A DNA stretch of 64,000 bases from Scolanthus callimorphus (GCA_033964015.1 CM066912.1:10885399-10949398), one strand, 5' to 3'; positions 10,050 through 21,419 are shown, counted from the stretch's first letter. Translations and numbers: made by a program. Notes: generated by a model from the letters alone, not told the origin.

Positions 10050-10625
10050 GTATAAGGCTCCGCATTGATTTGTAGTTTTGTTTTGTTTTCTTTTGTTTGT
10101 CAATCATGTTAATAATCCCTTTGTTCATTGTGTCCATCCCGTCCTTTTATTTGGAAAATATAACATGAAAATGTAGAAAAGAACAAAAGTTGTTCGTAAA
10201 AGGCTCCGCATTCATTTGCAGTTTTGTTTCGTTTTGTTTTGTTTGTCAATCATGTTAATAATACTTTTGTTCATTGTGTCCATCCCGTCCTTTTATTTGG
10301 AAAATATAACATGAAAATGTAGAAGAGAACAAACTGTTGTTCGTAAAAGGCTACGCATTGATTTGTAGTTGGTTTTGTTTTCTTTTGTTTGTCAATCATG
10401 TTAATAATACTTTTGTTCATTGTGTCCATCCCGTACTTTTTTTGGAAAATCTAACATGAAAATGTACAAATAACAAAGGTTGTTCGTAAAAGGCTCCGCA
10501 TTGATTTGTAGTTTTGTTTTGCTTTCTTTTGTTTGTCAATCATGTTAATAATCTTTTGTTCATTGTGTCCATCCAGTCTTTTTTTTTGGAAAATATATCA
10601 CTTGAAAATGTAGAAAAGAACAACG
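10050..10625 (+). repeat. Four tandem units of about 146 bp
   Basis: Each unit runs from AAAGGCTCCGCATTGATTTG through TTTGTCAATCATGTTAATAA to GAAAATGTAGAAAAGAACAA. They start near 10050, 10196, 10342 and 10487. Unit 2 of the array has two such copies (15073, 15218), and unit 3 has single diverged copies (36140, 37835). Confidence 0.85.
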
Positions 10626-10867
10626 GTTGTTCTGTCGCACACGTGAGACATCAATACTGGTTTCTTAGCCGCTTGCTGTTCTGTTTTTTTTTTTCAAGGA
10701 CATTCTGTTATATTTTTCAAACACATTCTGTTTCAACGTGTAAGAAGCTTCTTCTTGTAACAACCAAGTCCTTCCTTTTTGTGGACCTTCAGGTTGACCT
10801 TTCTACTTGAATGAAATATTTCTATTGAGTTCCATGATTTTTTTGATCAGATAGTGAAAACAGTGCA

Positions 10868-11131
10868 GTGTTATTTTTACTGATAGAAACCAATTTGGCT
10901 TATGCACCCAGTTATATCACCAATATGCTACAGCCATATATACCCGCCAGGAGCTTGAGGTCTGCTTCCAAAAATTTGTTGAAGCAACCTCGATCAAAAC
11001 TTATCTGTTATGGACACAGGGCGTGCTCATGTGCTGCACCTAAACTCTGGAACGATCTTCCAGACAGTATTCGCCAGAGCAGCACATTGCCTAACCTAAA
11101 AACACACCTTTTTAAACAGGTATATGATTAG
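10868..11131 (+). pseudogene. Non-LTR retrotransposon, C-terminal fragment
   Basis: An 87-codon frame ends with a tail well known from LINE reverse transcriptase ORFs: LQPYIPARSLRSASKNLL, then APKLWNDLPDSIRQSSTLPN and a KTHLF end. Only this C-terminal end is present. The RT domain itself is missing, as expected of a 5'-truncated insertion. The following AT-rich sequence (11132-11185) may be its 3' UTR. It lies between array units 1 and 2. Confidence 0.8.
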
Positions 11132-11181
11132 TTTTAGTTTTTAGTTTTATTAATCATTTTTATTAGATATTTTTATGTAAT

Positions 11182-11281
11182 GTTTACAAAACGAGCTGGA
11201 GTGTTTTATCAGCAGATAGAAACACGAGGCGAAGCCGAGTGATTCTATCTGCTGATAAAACACGACAGCGAGTTTTGTAAA
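11182..11281. repeat. Foldback hairpin
   Basis: GTTTACAAAACGAGCTGGAG and GTGTTTTATCAGCAGATAGA are mirrored by TCTATCTGCTGATAAAACAC and CGAGTTTTGTAAAC. The loop is short (AACACGAGGCGAAGCCGAG). Confidence 0.8.
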
Positions 11282-11289
11282 CTACTTCT

Positions 11290-12190
11290 AAAACGGTTGC
11301 CAGTAATAATTCATAATTCCAAGCTAGTTAAAAAAAAAGGAAATAAATTTGTGAGAACTACTTCATTGAAATCGAGAATAAAAAATCTGATATAGACTGG
11401 CTTCAAGATGCATTGTTTAGCTATTTTGAAATGGCAAAGAAAAGATCGACAACGAGAGCTTTTCATTACGAATAGTGTATTTAGAGAGGCGTTCCGAATA
11501 ATTGACATATCTTTTGTGTTTTGGACAAAAGGTCTGTTCATAATTACATGACTTTCAAAAAGAGAAGAACTCCCTTTGGAATAGCTGTCACTTTTTTACC
11601 TATAATTATGATGAGCAAAGAAATGCTGTTCAAATGTCATAGAAAAGAAATGAATGTATTAGCGATACCAGCGATACCTATAATAATGCTAGGGCTTTCT
11701 GATTGGCTTTTGTAAAGAAAGTGCTATGTCATTAGTTTTGGGGCAGTGTTTCCTATTGTTTTTTATTCTTTTTATGATTCAAATTTCTTTGACGAAATTT
11801 TCTTTGTCATGCGCGTAATGCATCATATGCAATTTGCCCATTCATTCTCGGTTAACAAACCAGTGCGGTTCGTACGGACTCGCCAAGTAGAGTAACTTGG
11901 ACGGGTGAGTTAAATTCGTTTATCTGTGCATGATTTTGAGCCCAATTCAACTCAAGTATTGCCAAATAATTGTCAAAGATGTCCGTTTTGGCTCGTTTCA
12001 CGAAATGTTCACAGAAGGGTGGTCGGCACTGCCCGAGTCGTTGTGGGATGTTTAAATCATGGCCACCGAAAATTAATAAATGTGATAATGAACTATCGTT
12101 TTACAAAATGCACGTATTCATTTCTAACATGCGTTCTTTTTTTTCGTAGGTTACGGGAAAAGGTGGAAATCATGACCACAGAGCGTTTGT
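11290..12190. other. No recognised gene
   Basis: Only short frames without family resemblance are present. I see no repeat structure apart from AT-rich tracts. Confidence 0.4.
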
Positions 12191-12196
12191 AAGAGA

Positions 12197-12456
12197 TGGG
12201 GTCTCCATGAATATTATCGGGGAAACATGCTGTTCTGGTGAGTTGTCCTATCATTACTGATGCTCAGTGAGCCAAACTTGATAGAGAACTGTGCTCACTG
12301 AACTGGATCTGATATAGAACTCTGACGTCACCGGAGTTCTATATCAGATTCAGTTCAGTGCGCAGCAGTTCTATATCGTTTCTGGCTGATTGAGCACCAT
12401 TATGATATGGCAACCAATCAGAACAGCTGTTCCCTGAAAATATTCATGGACTCCCC
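12197..12456. mobile_element. Foldback element, about 260 bp
   Basis: An imperfect palindrome spans the whole stretch. GGGGTCTCCATGAATATTAT is mirrored by AATATTCATGGACTCCCC, and GATCTGATATAGAACTC by GAGTTCTATATCAGATTC, with the centre at about 12328 (TGACGTCAC). It is non-coding. Confidence 0.8.
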
Positions 12457-12539
12457 AAAATGCTAATTTCTATCGGGTATACAAACGGCCTTCATGGTCC
12501 TGATTTCCATTGTGTTTGCCTGATTGACTATTCATGAGT

Positions 12540-12715
12540 TTTAGAATTTATTTTAGTCATTGTTGAGTTATTTCATTATTATATCTTTTGTTATGATGTT
12601 TTTAGATCGTTTTAATATTTGAACTGTAAATTTGTTTTGTTAATCTCTTCGTTTTAGCTACTTAGATAATTGTAAAGCGCCATTGAGCTTCAGGAAATGG
12701 CGCTATAGAAATTTT

Positions 12716-12747
<32 letters not shown>

Positions 12748-12748
12748 C
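12540..12748 (+). mobile_element. LINE 3' end with (ATT)n tail
   Basis: AT-rich sequence leads into GTAAAGCGCCATTGAGC...AATGGCGCTATAGAAATT, a short stem typical of L2/CR1-type 3' ends, and then about ten ATT repeats. It is probably a separate or distal part of the LINE whose coding tail is at 10868. Confidence 0.6.
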
Positions 12749-13025
12749 TTTTCCAATCTTTGGAAGCCCATCAGTTCATTTGGGTGGTTTTATAAAATTC
12801 GCCCCTGGTTCGTTGTGCTTGCGATCTGTGACACGCACTTCTGTCAGATTTAGCCCTGTATAAATAAAGACTGTCTATGTCTATGTCTATTTACCACCTT
12901 TGCAAGACAAGTTTTATCGTGTTTTTGATTATATATGCTAGAAATGATTTTGCCACTCGGGATTTCTTATCGATAGCGAAAAGCCCAACATCAAAGCAGT
13001 GCTAAGGGAAGAAGACTAGAGAGCC

Positions 13026-13109
13026 ATGAATCCAGTTTCAATTTCTTTGTTGCTACTCGTAGTGGGGATTGCGGTTTGTACTGGGCTACCGAAAAGCAAA
13101 TCACACGCG
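13026..13109 (+). CDS. First exon of an unknown secreted protein, copy 2
   Basis: It encodes MNPVSISLLLLVVG then CTGLPKSKSHA: 28 codons ending in phase 0 at GCG|GTAAGTGG. Relative to copy 1, several changes are conservative (F to V, I to V, V to L, Q to K), and length, signal-peptide shape, donor and phase are kept. This pattern suggests past selection on the exon. The rest of the gene was not identified. Confidence 0.5.
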
Positions 13110-15399
13110 GTAAGTGGACTCATGTGCCCAATTTTATTTAAAACGAAGAAAAGAATGCGAGAAAGAGGAAACGTATTTTAAAAGATATAGTTCCCGGCGT
13201 AGGAAAGATGAAGGAGAAATTATAGCACAACATGGTTAACTAAACAACAGCAGTGACAGAGCTCAAATTTAAAAATTAAGTTTGACAAAGTTGAAAACTT
13301 ACAGGCGACTCAGTAGATATACTGAAGTATTGACAAAAACCAAGGAGTGTTATCAGGCTTTCGGAAGAAAGAACATTAAAACTGTTAAAAGGGAAAGATT
13401 TAACACTATAGTGTTGACCAAAATGCCTTTGTTCCGACTGTATTGAGAAAATATAGAGCTGTGACTGATTTGATTTCTTCCGAAGGAATATCGCGTCTGA
13501 CACGAAAAAGTCTGATGCGATACCACAGAATTCAGAGTCGGGTCGACACCGATTGAAGCTAGATACAAATCGGCCTGACAAATAGCAAAGTATAATTCAG
13601 CCATTATTCTGTTTGATAATTGCCTGGAAATGAATCGTAAACATATCGTTTCTTTTATCTCTCGATTAGATCAGGGAAGAAGGGGAAAAAGTGAAGCATA
13701 AACTGTTAAGACGACAGATTGTTTTAGTGATTCGAGCAACGTGTGGCCAAAACTCGGGTTCCTAGAAGTACAAAACCTATTGACTTTATTTTAGCATCTT
13801 TTGAAAGGTTTGCATGCAAGAACTCGAGTTAGGTCCACCAAGAAATCTTGAAGAAAACCTATGAAAATAAATTTTCAAAGTATAGGGATTTGGAGTTTTC
13901 GATAGGGACATGAGTTTTTGTACTATTGTCCTCCAGGTGGTAAACTTTGAAATTTGATTTCTCCCCTTACGGTGCGAATTTCATGGCGGGACGAAACAAA
14001 GTTATTCCTTATATGTAGTACTTCCAAAGCAAACCAAAATCAAGCCGAGGCATGCCAAGGGGTTCTAAAGTTTTGAGTAACTGGATTTTGATCACTTTTT
14101 GACAAAATTGCTCGAAATCCTGGTAAAATATGTCTTAAATCCTACAAAATAAGCTGTTTTAAACCTGATGTTATAGTCGTAAAACCTAATTTCACAAATT
14201 CGACACAAATTGTTCTCCATCGTTAACAAGCGACAACAGTAACAAGGCCAGTAGAGAACTCAGGGAGGCTACGTATCGATTCGTAGATGCATTCAGTGTT
14301 TTGTATTGTTTTTTCAATTTCAATGTCAATTATCAATATTTTGCTCATTTTGTTCATGTAAAATGGATTGCATGTATTACTTTTTGGTGAACATCACATG
14401 AAAATGTAGAAAAGAAGACAGTCTGTGTGCTCGCACAGATGACAAAATTGAGATATGTTTAATTTACTTTTACTTCTGTGGCTGCGTAAAGAATACTTCA
14501 TCTTGCAACAACCGAGTTATTTCTTTTAGTGGACCTCTTTTTCTGGTACTAAAATGCCGGGCACGCGTGCGATCGGTTCTGAGTCACCGAGCTGTGATTA
14601 GTTTTCAGCACTGAAATCTATGTCTGAAAGCAAACTTTCTAGAGAAAATGTAAGCTTGATAACTTTTTTTTTTCTTGATGGAAACGTATGAAATTTTGAT
14701 TTTTCGAGATGAGATCAAACGTTTGAAGTAAATTTAAATCATAATAAAAATAACTTGTTATCACAGCCTTTCCAGTTATAGTATCCGAATAAAATGTTGG
14801 GCCGAATACATTAATTGTATCGTATGAAATTTCAGTCCGCGTAGATTCCGTGGAAATCTACACTTAAAAATAGCACTCTTTGCGAAATCCAGTCTCTTTA
14901 CTAAGCCTTTAAGCAAAAAAAAAAACTTTTTCTATCATCGATCATTAGTGAAAAGAGAAAACTTTAATTCATAAACTGTTTGTAAATTGTACTTAAATGT
15001 TTATGTAAAAAAGTATTCTGTCGTAAAACCTCATGTCACAAGGGTTGGGAGAGCTCAGACTACGTGTCGATTCGTAGAAGGCTTCGCATTGATTTGTAGT
15101 TTTGTTTTGTTTTGTTTTGTTTGTCAATCATATTAATAATCCTTTTGTTCATTGTGTCCATCCCGTCCTGTTTTTTTGGAAAATATAACATGAAAATGTA
15201 CAAATAACAAAGGTTGTTCGTAAAAGGCTCCGCATTGATTTGTAGTTTTGTTTTATTTTCTTTCGTTTGTCAATCATGTTAATAATCTTTTTGTTCATTG
15301 TGTCCATTCCGTCTTTTTTTTTAGAAAATATAACATGAAAATGTAGAAATAACAAAGGTTGTTTTGTCGCACACATGAGACATCGATATTGGTTTCTGA

Positions 15400-15690
15400 G
15401 CCGCTTGCTGTTCTGTTATATTTTTTCAAGCACATTCTGTTATATTTTTTCAAACACATTCTGTTATATTTTTTCAAACACATTCTGTTATATTTTTTCA
15501 AACACACATTCTGTTATATTTTTTCAAACACATTCTGTTATATTTTTTAAAATACATTCTGTTATATTTTTCAAACACATTCTGTTATATTTTTTCAAAC
15601 ACACATTCTGTTTTATTTTTTCAAACACATTCTGTTATATTTTTTCAAACACACATTCTGTTATATTTTTTCAAACACATTCTGTTTAAA
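15400..15690 (+). repeat. Minisatellite, 24-29-bp units
   Basis: About ten tandem copies of CACATTCTGTTATATTTTTT plus TCAAA(CA)n are present. Unit 1 has one to two copies at the same place (10690-10735), so expansion is specific to unit 2. The Phe/Tyr-rich frames across it are repeat artefacts. Confidence 0.9.
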
Positions 15691-15890
15691 CGTGTAAGAA
15701 GCTTCTTCTTGCAACAACCAAGTCCTTCCTTTTTGTTGACCTTCAGGGTCCCCGATCTACTTCAATAAAACCTTCTATTGAAACCATGATTATTTTGATC
15801 AGATAGTGAAAACAGTGTGTTATTTTTCCTGAGAGATGTATAGCAATTAAGAAATAGAAGACATTTTAAAATATATAATATTAATATAAC

Positions 15891-17327
15891 AAAGTCTTCA
15901 GCACAATTGACCTCCGCAGCGCCTATCATCAGATCCCTCTCAAGGATGAGGACAAACTTTACACAGCATTCGAAGCTAAAAATAACCTGTACCAGTTTAC
16001 CCGTCTCCCTTTTGGCGTAACTAACGGGGTAGCCTGCTTTCAAAGGGAGATGACAAAGCTGGTGGAAGAAAATGATCTCAAGGCGGTCTTTCCCTATCTT
16101 GACAATATCACGATTTGTGGAAAGGATCAGAAAGAGCATGATTCAAACCTTCAGAATTTCCTTGAAGCTGCCAAGCATAAGAACATCTGCTACAACGATG
16201 ACAAAAGCATTTTTTCGACACGGCGCCTCCCTATCCTTGGATACGTGGTTGAAGAAGGAAATATCAGCCCAGACCCGGAGCGCCTACGCCCCTTGCGCGA
16301 GCTCCCGGTCCCACATGATTCAAAGTCTCTAAACAGGTGCCTGGGACTGTTTTCTTACTACTCACAGTGGATACCAATATATTCTGACCGAATCAAGCCC
16401 ATAACCAGCTGTAAGACATTTCCTCTATCAGAGCCAGCTGTTGAAGCATTTGAGAGTATCAAGAAAACAGTGGAAGAGGCTTTTGTTACGGCAATCGATG
16501 AAGCCATTTCTTTTGAAGTTGAGACGGATGCCTCCGAAGTAGCACTAGCTGCCACCCTCAACCAGAATGGGAGACCTGTCGCATTCTTTTCACGAGCTTT
16601 ACCGGGTAGTGAGCTCAAACATGCCTCAGTTGAGAAGGAAGCACAGGCTATCATAGAAGCTGTGAGACACTGGAGACACTTCCTAACAGGAATGCACTTC
16701 ACTCTTGTAACTGACCAGAAGTCAGTATCTTACATGTTTGACCAACGCCACAGAGGGAAGGCAAAGAATGATAAAATCATGCGATGGAAGCTTGAACTTT
16801 CTTGCTACACGTTCGACATTGTCTACCGTCCAGGAAAAGAGAACATTCCTCCTGACACACTATCCAGAGCCACGTGCGCTATGGTAGATGAAGACCCACT
16901 CTACAAGCTCCACGAGTCACTCTGTCATCCAGGGGTCACCAGACTCAGCCACTTTGTGAGGACCAAGAACCTGCCATATTCCCTTGATGACATCAAGACA
17001 ATGACAAGCAAGTGTCCTGTTTGCTGTGAATGCAAGCCACAGTATCACCAACCTCCCAAAGTTCCTCTCATTAAAGCCACACAACCATTTGAGAGGATCA
17101 ACATTGATTTTAAGGGTCCTCTGCCAAGCTACAATGGAAATAAGTTTTTCCTCAATGTCATCGATGAGTATTCCAGATTTCCATTTGTCTTCCCCTGTCC
17201 TGATGTCTCGACACCAACGGTAATCAAATGCCTCACTACACTTTTCTCTCTATTTGGGATGCCAGCCTATGTGCATTCAGACCGTGGTTCTTCCTTAATA
17301 AGCCAGGAGTTACGATCCAAAGACTGA
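15891..17327 (+). pseudogene. Ty3/gypsy pol fragment: RT (C-terminal part), RNase H, integrase (N-terminal part)
   Basis: One open frame starts abruptly inside the reverse transcriptase (VFSTIDLRSAYHQIP, LYQFTRLPFGVTN). It continues through the RT active-site region, RNase H (ETDASEVALAATL; KEAQAIIEAVRHW; LVTDQKS) and the integrase zinc finger (HESLCHPG...CPVCCECK). It then reads into the integrase core, with two of the catalytic acidic residues visible (NIDFKGP, HSDRGSS). It stops before the final Glu, where the sequence becomes LTR-like. The RT box reads YLDN in place of the usual YLDD, a loss of a catalytic Asp. The missing N-terminal half lies at 17884-19304 in the opposite orientation. 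Confidence 0.9.
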
Positions 17328-17516
17328 ACACTGAACTTAAATAATGTTTAGCTTAGTTTTATTATGTTTGGTTTGCCTGTGGTTTGTGAGCCCGCAATTT
17401 ACTCAGCAGTTACCCTTATTTCTCTTGGCAGCCATCTTGTTTTACTTCGTATTATTGTACGAGATTTATGCTGATTAAAGCCTTATGTTTGGGCAAAAGG
17501 TCTCTATTAATTATAC
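17313..17516 (+). repeat. Gypsy LTR fragment (plus orientation)
   Basis: CAAAGACTGAACACTGAACT and about 200 bp after it match, in inverse orientation, 20345-20150. It abuts the integrase frame directly, so the rest of integrase and the normal 3' region are deleted. It ends where the foldback element begins. Confidence 0.8.
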
Positions 17517-17524
17517 AATAATAT

Positions 17525-17870
17525 TATTTATTATATAGACACGAGTGTTTTACTGGGAAATACGCCACTCGTAGATCTCATACGAAGCTACATCCGGGTC
17601 CTCAGTGACATATTTTCCATATCCTCACTAGTGAGGATATCGGTCAAAACAAAAATGCTTGGAAATCAATTTGGAATATTTTTTCTGGTTTGTCTATATA
17701 ATAAAAAGAAAATTACACGGTGGCTTGAAGATATGAGTTTTATTTTCTCGTGTCAAAAACAATATTTTACTCATTCGCTGCGCTCATTCGTAAAATATTG
17801 TTCTTGCCACTCGAAAATAAAACTCATATCTTCGCGCCACCGTGTAATATCCTCTATATAATATTAATAA
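17525..17870. mobile_element. Foldback element (TATATAGACACGAGTG ... GTGTAATATCCTC)
   Basis: Left end ATATAGACACGAGTGTTTTA, right end CCACCGTGTAATATCCTCTA. Related copies lie inverted at 46080-46260 and 52255-52435. The right half is itself a hairpin (GAAGATATGAGTTTTATTTT mirrored by AAAATAAAACTCATATCTTC). It sits exactly between the two opposed gypsy halves. Confidence 0.75.
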
Positions 17871-17883
17871 TAATGTATATAAT

Positions 17884-18420
17884 GTAATTGATGGTCTGTG
17901 AATAGTCAATGGCCAGCCTCTTCTTGTGGTTCTCATCTTTGGTTACTACGACCTGGGCCCGCCAAGGGGAGCGACTCGGTTCGATTATCCCTTCAGTGAG
18001 CAGCCTTTTAACTTCCCCATCAATGAAGGCAGAATCTTCCTGACTATATCGGCGAGATTTAGTGGCGACGAGATGACAGTCCGATGTCAAGTTCGCGAAA
18101 GGCTCAGGCGGGTCTACATTCAGGGTGCTGAAACCACAGACAGAGAGGGGCGGTTCCGAGCCCCTGTACTTGAATACAACACTTTCATGCTTGGATTGAA
18201 AATCTACTCCTAGTATGAGGTCGGCGCAAAGTCCAGGGAGTACAGAAAACTGGATGCCTTCATATTTACGTCCTTGGTAGGTTAGGTCAACTGTGCAGGT
18301 ACCGTTTATCTTGACAGGGCCAGGTGCTGATGTTGCCATGGATACTGTACTAGATGATGAGTGAACTGTTAAACCTGCTTGTTCCACCAACTGGGGTGAA
18401 TATAGCTTTCACTACTTCCG
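17884..18420 (-). pseudogene. Ty3/gypsy protease and start of reverse transcriptase
   Basis: The minus-strand frame continues the protease region (LCADLILGVDF) into the RT N-terminus (EGIIEPSRSPWRAQVVV, KKRLAIDYSQTIN). It is cut at TIN, right where the plus-strand fragment at 15891 would resume. A missing base near 18395 separates it from the protease start (DSGSSESYIHP) in the preceding frame. Confidence 0.85.
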
Positions 18421-18833
18421 CTGTCAAACAAAGCCTTGACTTGTAATCCTTCGATGTCAACAGTCGCACATGATTTTGAGAGAGATTTTGGTGCGCTTGG
18501 TGTTAACGTGGCCAGTGTTGGGGACCAGGTTGCAGCAGAAACTGTATCTTTATCCTTGGCAACAGGCTTCCCCCGACAAACTCGAGCAAAATGGCCTTTC
18601 TTCTGACACTTGAGGCAGACGGCATCACGAGCTGGACACTTAGTGCGATGGTGCCTTTTGTTTCCACAGAAAAAGCAGGTGGCTTGTTCAGATTCAACTG
18701 CAGCTAGTGTGCTTTCATGGGGCTGCTCTACTGACGAGTGGTTCGGAACGGCCGCATTGATGGAGGCCTGTGGTGCTACATACGACTCAGAACTTTTCAT
18801 GGCTGACTCAAGGGCTCGGGCTTGATCAAACAT
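18403..18833 (-). pseudogene. Ty3/gypsy nucleocapsid and protease start
   Basis: Two CCHC zinc knuckles (CFFCGNKRHHRTKC and CLKCQKKGHFARVC) are followed by the aspartic protease active site ALFDSGSSESYIH. The frame is linked to the gag frame upstream only by correcting one extra A near 18840. Confidence 0.85.
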
Positions 18834-19304
18834 GGTTTTTAAGATCCAGCGTTTTATTCTCTAGCAATCTCTGCCGAATTAGGTTGGACTGCAGCCCAGT
18901 GATGAAAGCGTCCGTATACTTTCCTCGCAGTATTTTGTTGCAGTAACGCTCTTGAAATTACAGTCTTTACTAAGTGTTTTCAGTGCTTGAAGGTACTCAT
19001 CTAGGCTTTCAGCTGGTTGTTGTCTTCTTGTGGCAAGAATGTGTCGAGCGAAAATCTCATTTTGTGGTTTTACAAACAGAGCCTGTAGCGTGTCGATTGC
19101 TGTGTCATATTCTGTACAGTCCTCGATGTGCTGGAATATCTTTGGAGAGATGTAGTTAGTCAGCACATTGAGTTTGTTCAGGCCAGTTTGAGGTAAAACT
19201 GTCCGGAAATTCTCGAAAGTCCGTTTCCAGTGATGCCATTCCTTCGCTGCTAAACTGCTGTTTGGATCGGTTTCCAGACGTTCTGGTCGCAGTACTTTAT
19301 CCAT
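18834..19304 (-). pseudogene. Ty3/gypsy gag fragment
   Basis: A gag-like frame with YISPKIFQHIEDC, KPQNEIFARHILATRRQ and ESLDEYLQALKTLSKDCNF, features seen in metazoan gypsy gag. A one-base deletion near 18915 shifts the frame after EESIRT, and the expected downstream gag residues continue in another frame. The element is not functional. Confidence 0.85.
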
Positions 19305-20345
19305 TGGTCTAAGAGATTATGCTGATTAAATTGTTGTTGCGGTCGAAGACCGCATACTAACCTGATCAGGGTCGCATCCCGTGATTCGCGAGTAGTCCCG
19401 CGGCGTGGCTTTGGTTGGATGCCAGCTTGATTCAGAGATTTTGGACTGACTATGTGATTTTGCCTCGTATTCATGTCAAGAGCGGCCGAGGTGGAATGGT
19501 AATAAAACTGCCTCGATCTCACGAACGGAGGTGGAATGGTAATGAAACTAGCCTCGATCTCATACGGACAAGGAGAGGTATGGTAACTAGCGCATGTCAC
19601 ACGAAAATAAACAACGGCTACAATATTGCAGGCTCAACCAACAGTGTTCCATTTCGTTGTAAACACGAAACCCAACAGGTTTTACGGAGAATTTAGCCTA
19701 ACGGACCGGGTTTTCCGCGATAAAAACACCCAGTACCGCCTGCAAGCAGGCTACGGAGAATTTTGCAGTCGATCGCGACGCAGATACGATGAATAGAAGA
19801 AAGTGAACTTCATATCACAGTTTTTATTCGGCAAGATGGCCTTCGGATCTCACTACCTCAGAATATTTGGAACTCGCTACAATTCCCAGTTTAGTTATTT
19901 GGCTGTTGGCCTTTTGGTCTCGCTACAATTAATCCCTGTTACTTGAAAAGCTACCCTCCATCACTCTCCAGTCCAGGTATTCCGACACTCGATGTTTTTA
20001 TATGGAAATAAAACAGGTCTAATTGTAACAGCGTTTCCACGAGTTATAGGCTCTGGACTTGCCCGTGAAATCTCTGTACGTTTCGTCTTCAGTCATGATA
20101 CACTCGCTTCGACCGCAATTTAGTGATCTATGATTATTCTAGTATAATTAATAGAGACCTTTTGCCCAAACATAAGGCTTTAATCAGCATAAATCTCGTA
20201 CAATAATACGAAGTAAAACAAGATGGCTGCCAAAAGAAATAAGGGTAACTGCTGAGTAAATTGCGGGCTCACAAACCACAGGCAAACCAAACATAACAAA
20301 ACTAAGCTAAACATTACTTAAGTTCAGTGTTCAGTCTTTGAGATA
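19305..20345 (-). mobile_element. Gypsy 5' LTR and leader region
   Basis: The 20150-20345 part is the inverse of 17313-17516, placing an LTR at the 5' end of the minus-oriented half. The LTR's inner border and the primer-binding site are not clear to me. Short direct repeats (GAGGTGGAATGGTAAT) lie at 19488 and 19529 between the LTR and gag. Confidence 0.65.
19484..19600 (+). repeat. Imperfect tandem repeat, about 42 bp, 2-3 copies
   Basis: GAGGTGGAATGGTAATAAAA...GCCTCGATCTCACGAACG is followed by GAGGTGGAATGGTAATGAAA...GCCTCGATCTCATACG and a weaker third copy (GAGAGGTATGGTAACTAGC). They sit in the gypsy leader. Confidence 0.7.
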
Positions 20346-20465
20346 TATTACAATCGGGTTGTCTGCGCAGTTTCTGATTGGCTAAATCAGTCCGAGAGCA
20401 ACACTGAAATGGCTTCCCTGACCACAGCTTTGTGCCTTCAGTCATGTACATTACGAAATATGGTG

Positions 20466-20860
20466 TTTTATTATAATTTGATTGTACAGTCACCAAATCC
20501 GACATGAATGTTCCTTAGGCAACATCTAACAGTTTTTGGAAGGGGTGCCACAATCTCGGCCCAAAGGGGGAGGGTAGGGACAATTTTGTACCTTACCTGA
20601 TTATCCCTATATTTCAGAGGTATTAAAGAGTTATCGATACTCTGCATCTAGCCAAATGTGAGAATTGTACATAACTATTGTGCTGTTGTTTATAGATAAC
20701 TCTTTAATACCGATAAAGAAAGGATAATCACATTGGGCAAAATTGTCTCTCCCCTCCCCTCTTAGGTCAACATTGTAGCACCCCTTTCTAAAACTGTTAG
20801 ATGTTGCCTAAGGAACATTCATTTAGGATTTGGTGACTGTACAATCAAATTATAATAAAA
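20466..20860. mobile_element. Foldback element, 395 bp
   Basis: TTTTATTATAATTTGATTGT at 20466 is mirrored by ACAATCAAATTATAATAAAA to 20860. The arms, about 175 bp each, include TTCCTTAGGCAACATCTAAC and its inverse. A short loop holds the TTATCGATACTCTGCATC region. Confidence 0.85.
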
Positions 20861-21419
20861 AACAGTGTAGAATGTAAATTTCACCCGTACTTTATAAGTA
20901 TCCAGTTTAAGGTTTTGGCGTTGACAAAGAGCCTGGCAATAATTTTTATATTACGGTTGAGAACAATATGTCTACTTATGAGAAAAAATTTTTTGGGTTG
21001 ATTTGGGACACTACCGGGACTGGATATTCCCTCCTGAAAATGACCGCCAGATCGCCGATTTCGAGCGAGCAAAATTTTGATCAGTTTTAACGGCTTCCCG
21101 TGCCAAAATTATTGAACGCAAAATATAATATTTAGCCTTAAATTACTTCTTAGGACATACAAAAGACATTTCTGAATCGATTTTCGGGTTTGGGGCTAGC
21201 GCGAAGTGGATATGACAGTGTTTGTAAGTTTAGGTATTTCGGCTGAAAATTGTGCGTTTTGTCCATTCGCGGGGTGCTGTCAGAAAATCGTAGTTTTCGG
21301 GAGTTAAAATTAATAACTGAAGAACAAAATCCCATCACATTTCTTTTGGTGTATTAGGCTATCTTTGGACAAATATGAAGGATTTTTATTTTTCATCATG
21401 TGCCACCTCCCGCTCGGTC

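Larger units (their letters stand above)
6929..10865 (+). repeat. Array unit 1 of the signal-peptide gene family
   Basis: This unit shares collinear blocks with 12850-15840 and 34100-38380. The blocks are an upstream region (TATTGAAATAT(T/C)GATCTT), a signal-peptide exon, a post-exon block containing GCGTTGACCAAAATGCC, one to several CTCCGCATTGATTTGTAG blocks, and a block with CGTGCGATCGGTTC and ATTCTATGTCTGAAA. The unit carries later insertions, for example a MITE at 9036 and a 51-bp tandem duplication at 9695-9796. The next unit lies downstream after LINE fragments and a foldback. Confidence 0.7.
12850..15840 (+). repeat. Array unit 2 of the signal-peptide gene family
   Basis: It is collinear with unit 1: the TATAAATAAAGACTGTCTATG insertion, signal-peptide exon (13026), post-exon block (13150-13700), TTTTAGTGGACCTCTTTTTC segment, GCACGCGTGCGATCGGTTC segment (14560), CTCCGCATTGATTTGTAG copies, and the end block TTTTGATCAGATAGTGAAAA. 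It includes unrelated sequence at about 13700-14140. It is cut on the right by the gypsy fragment at 15891. Confidence 0.7.

Noticed and set aside
13353..13604. Minus-strand frame (MAELYFAICQADLYLA) with a counterpart at 34934-35218
   Set aside because: The similarity reflects the shared non-coding block of the array. Indels shift the frame between copies, and unit 1 does not keep it.
15295..15689. Phe/Tyr-rich frames such as LYFFKH repeats
   Set aside because: They come from the TTATATTTTTTC minisatellite.
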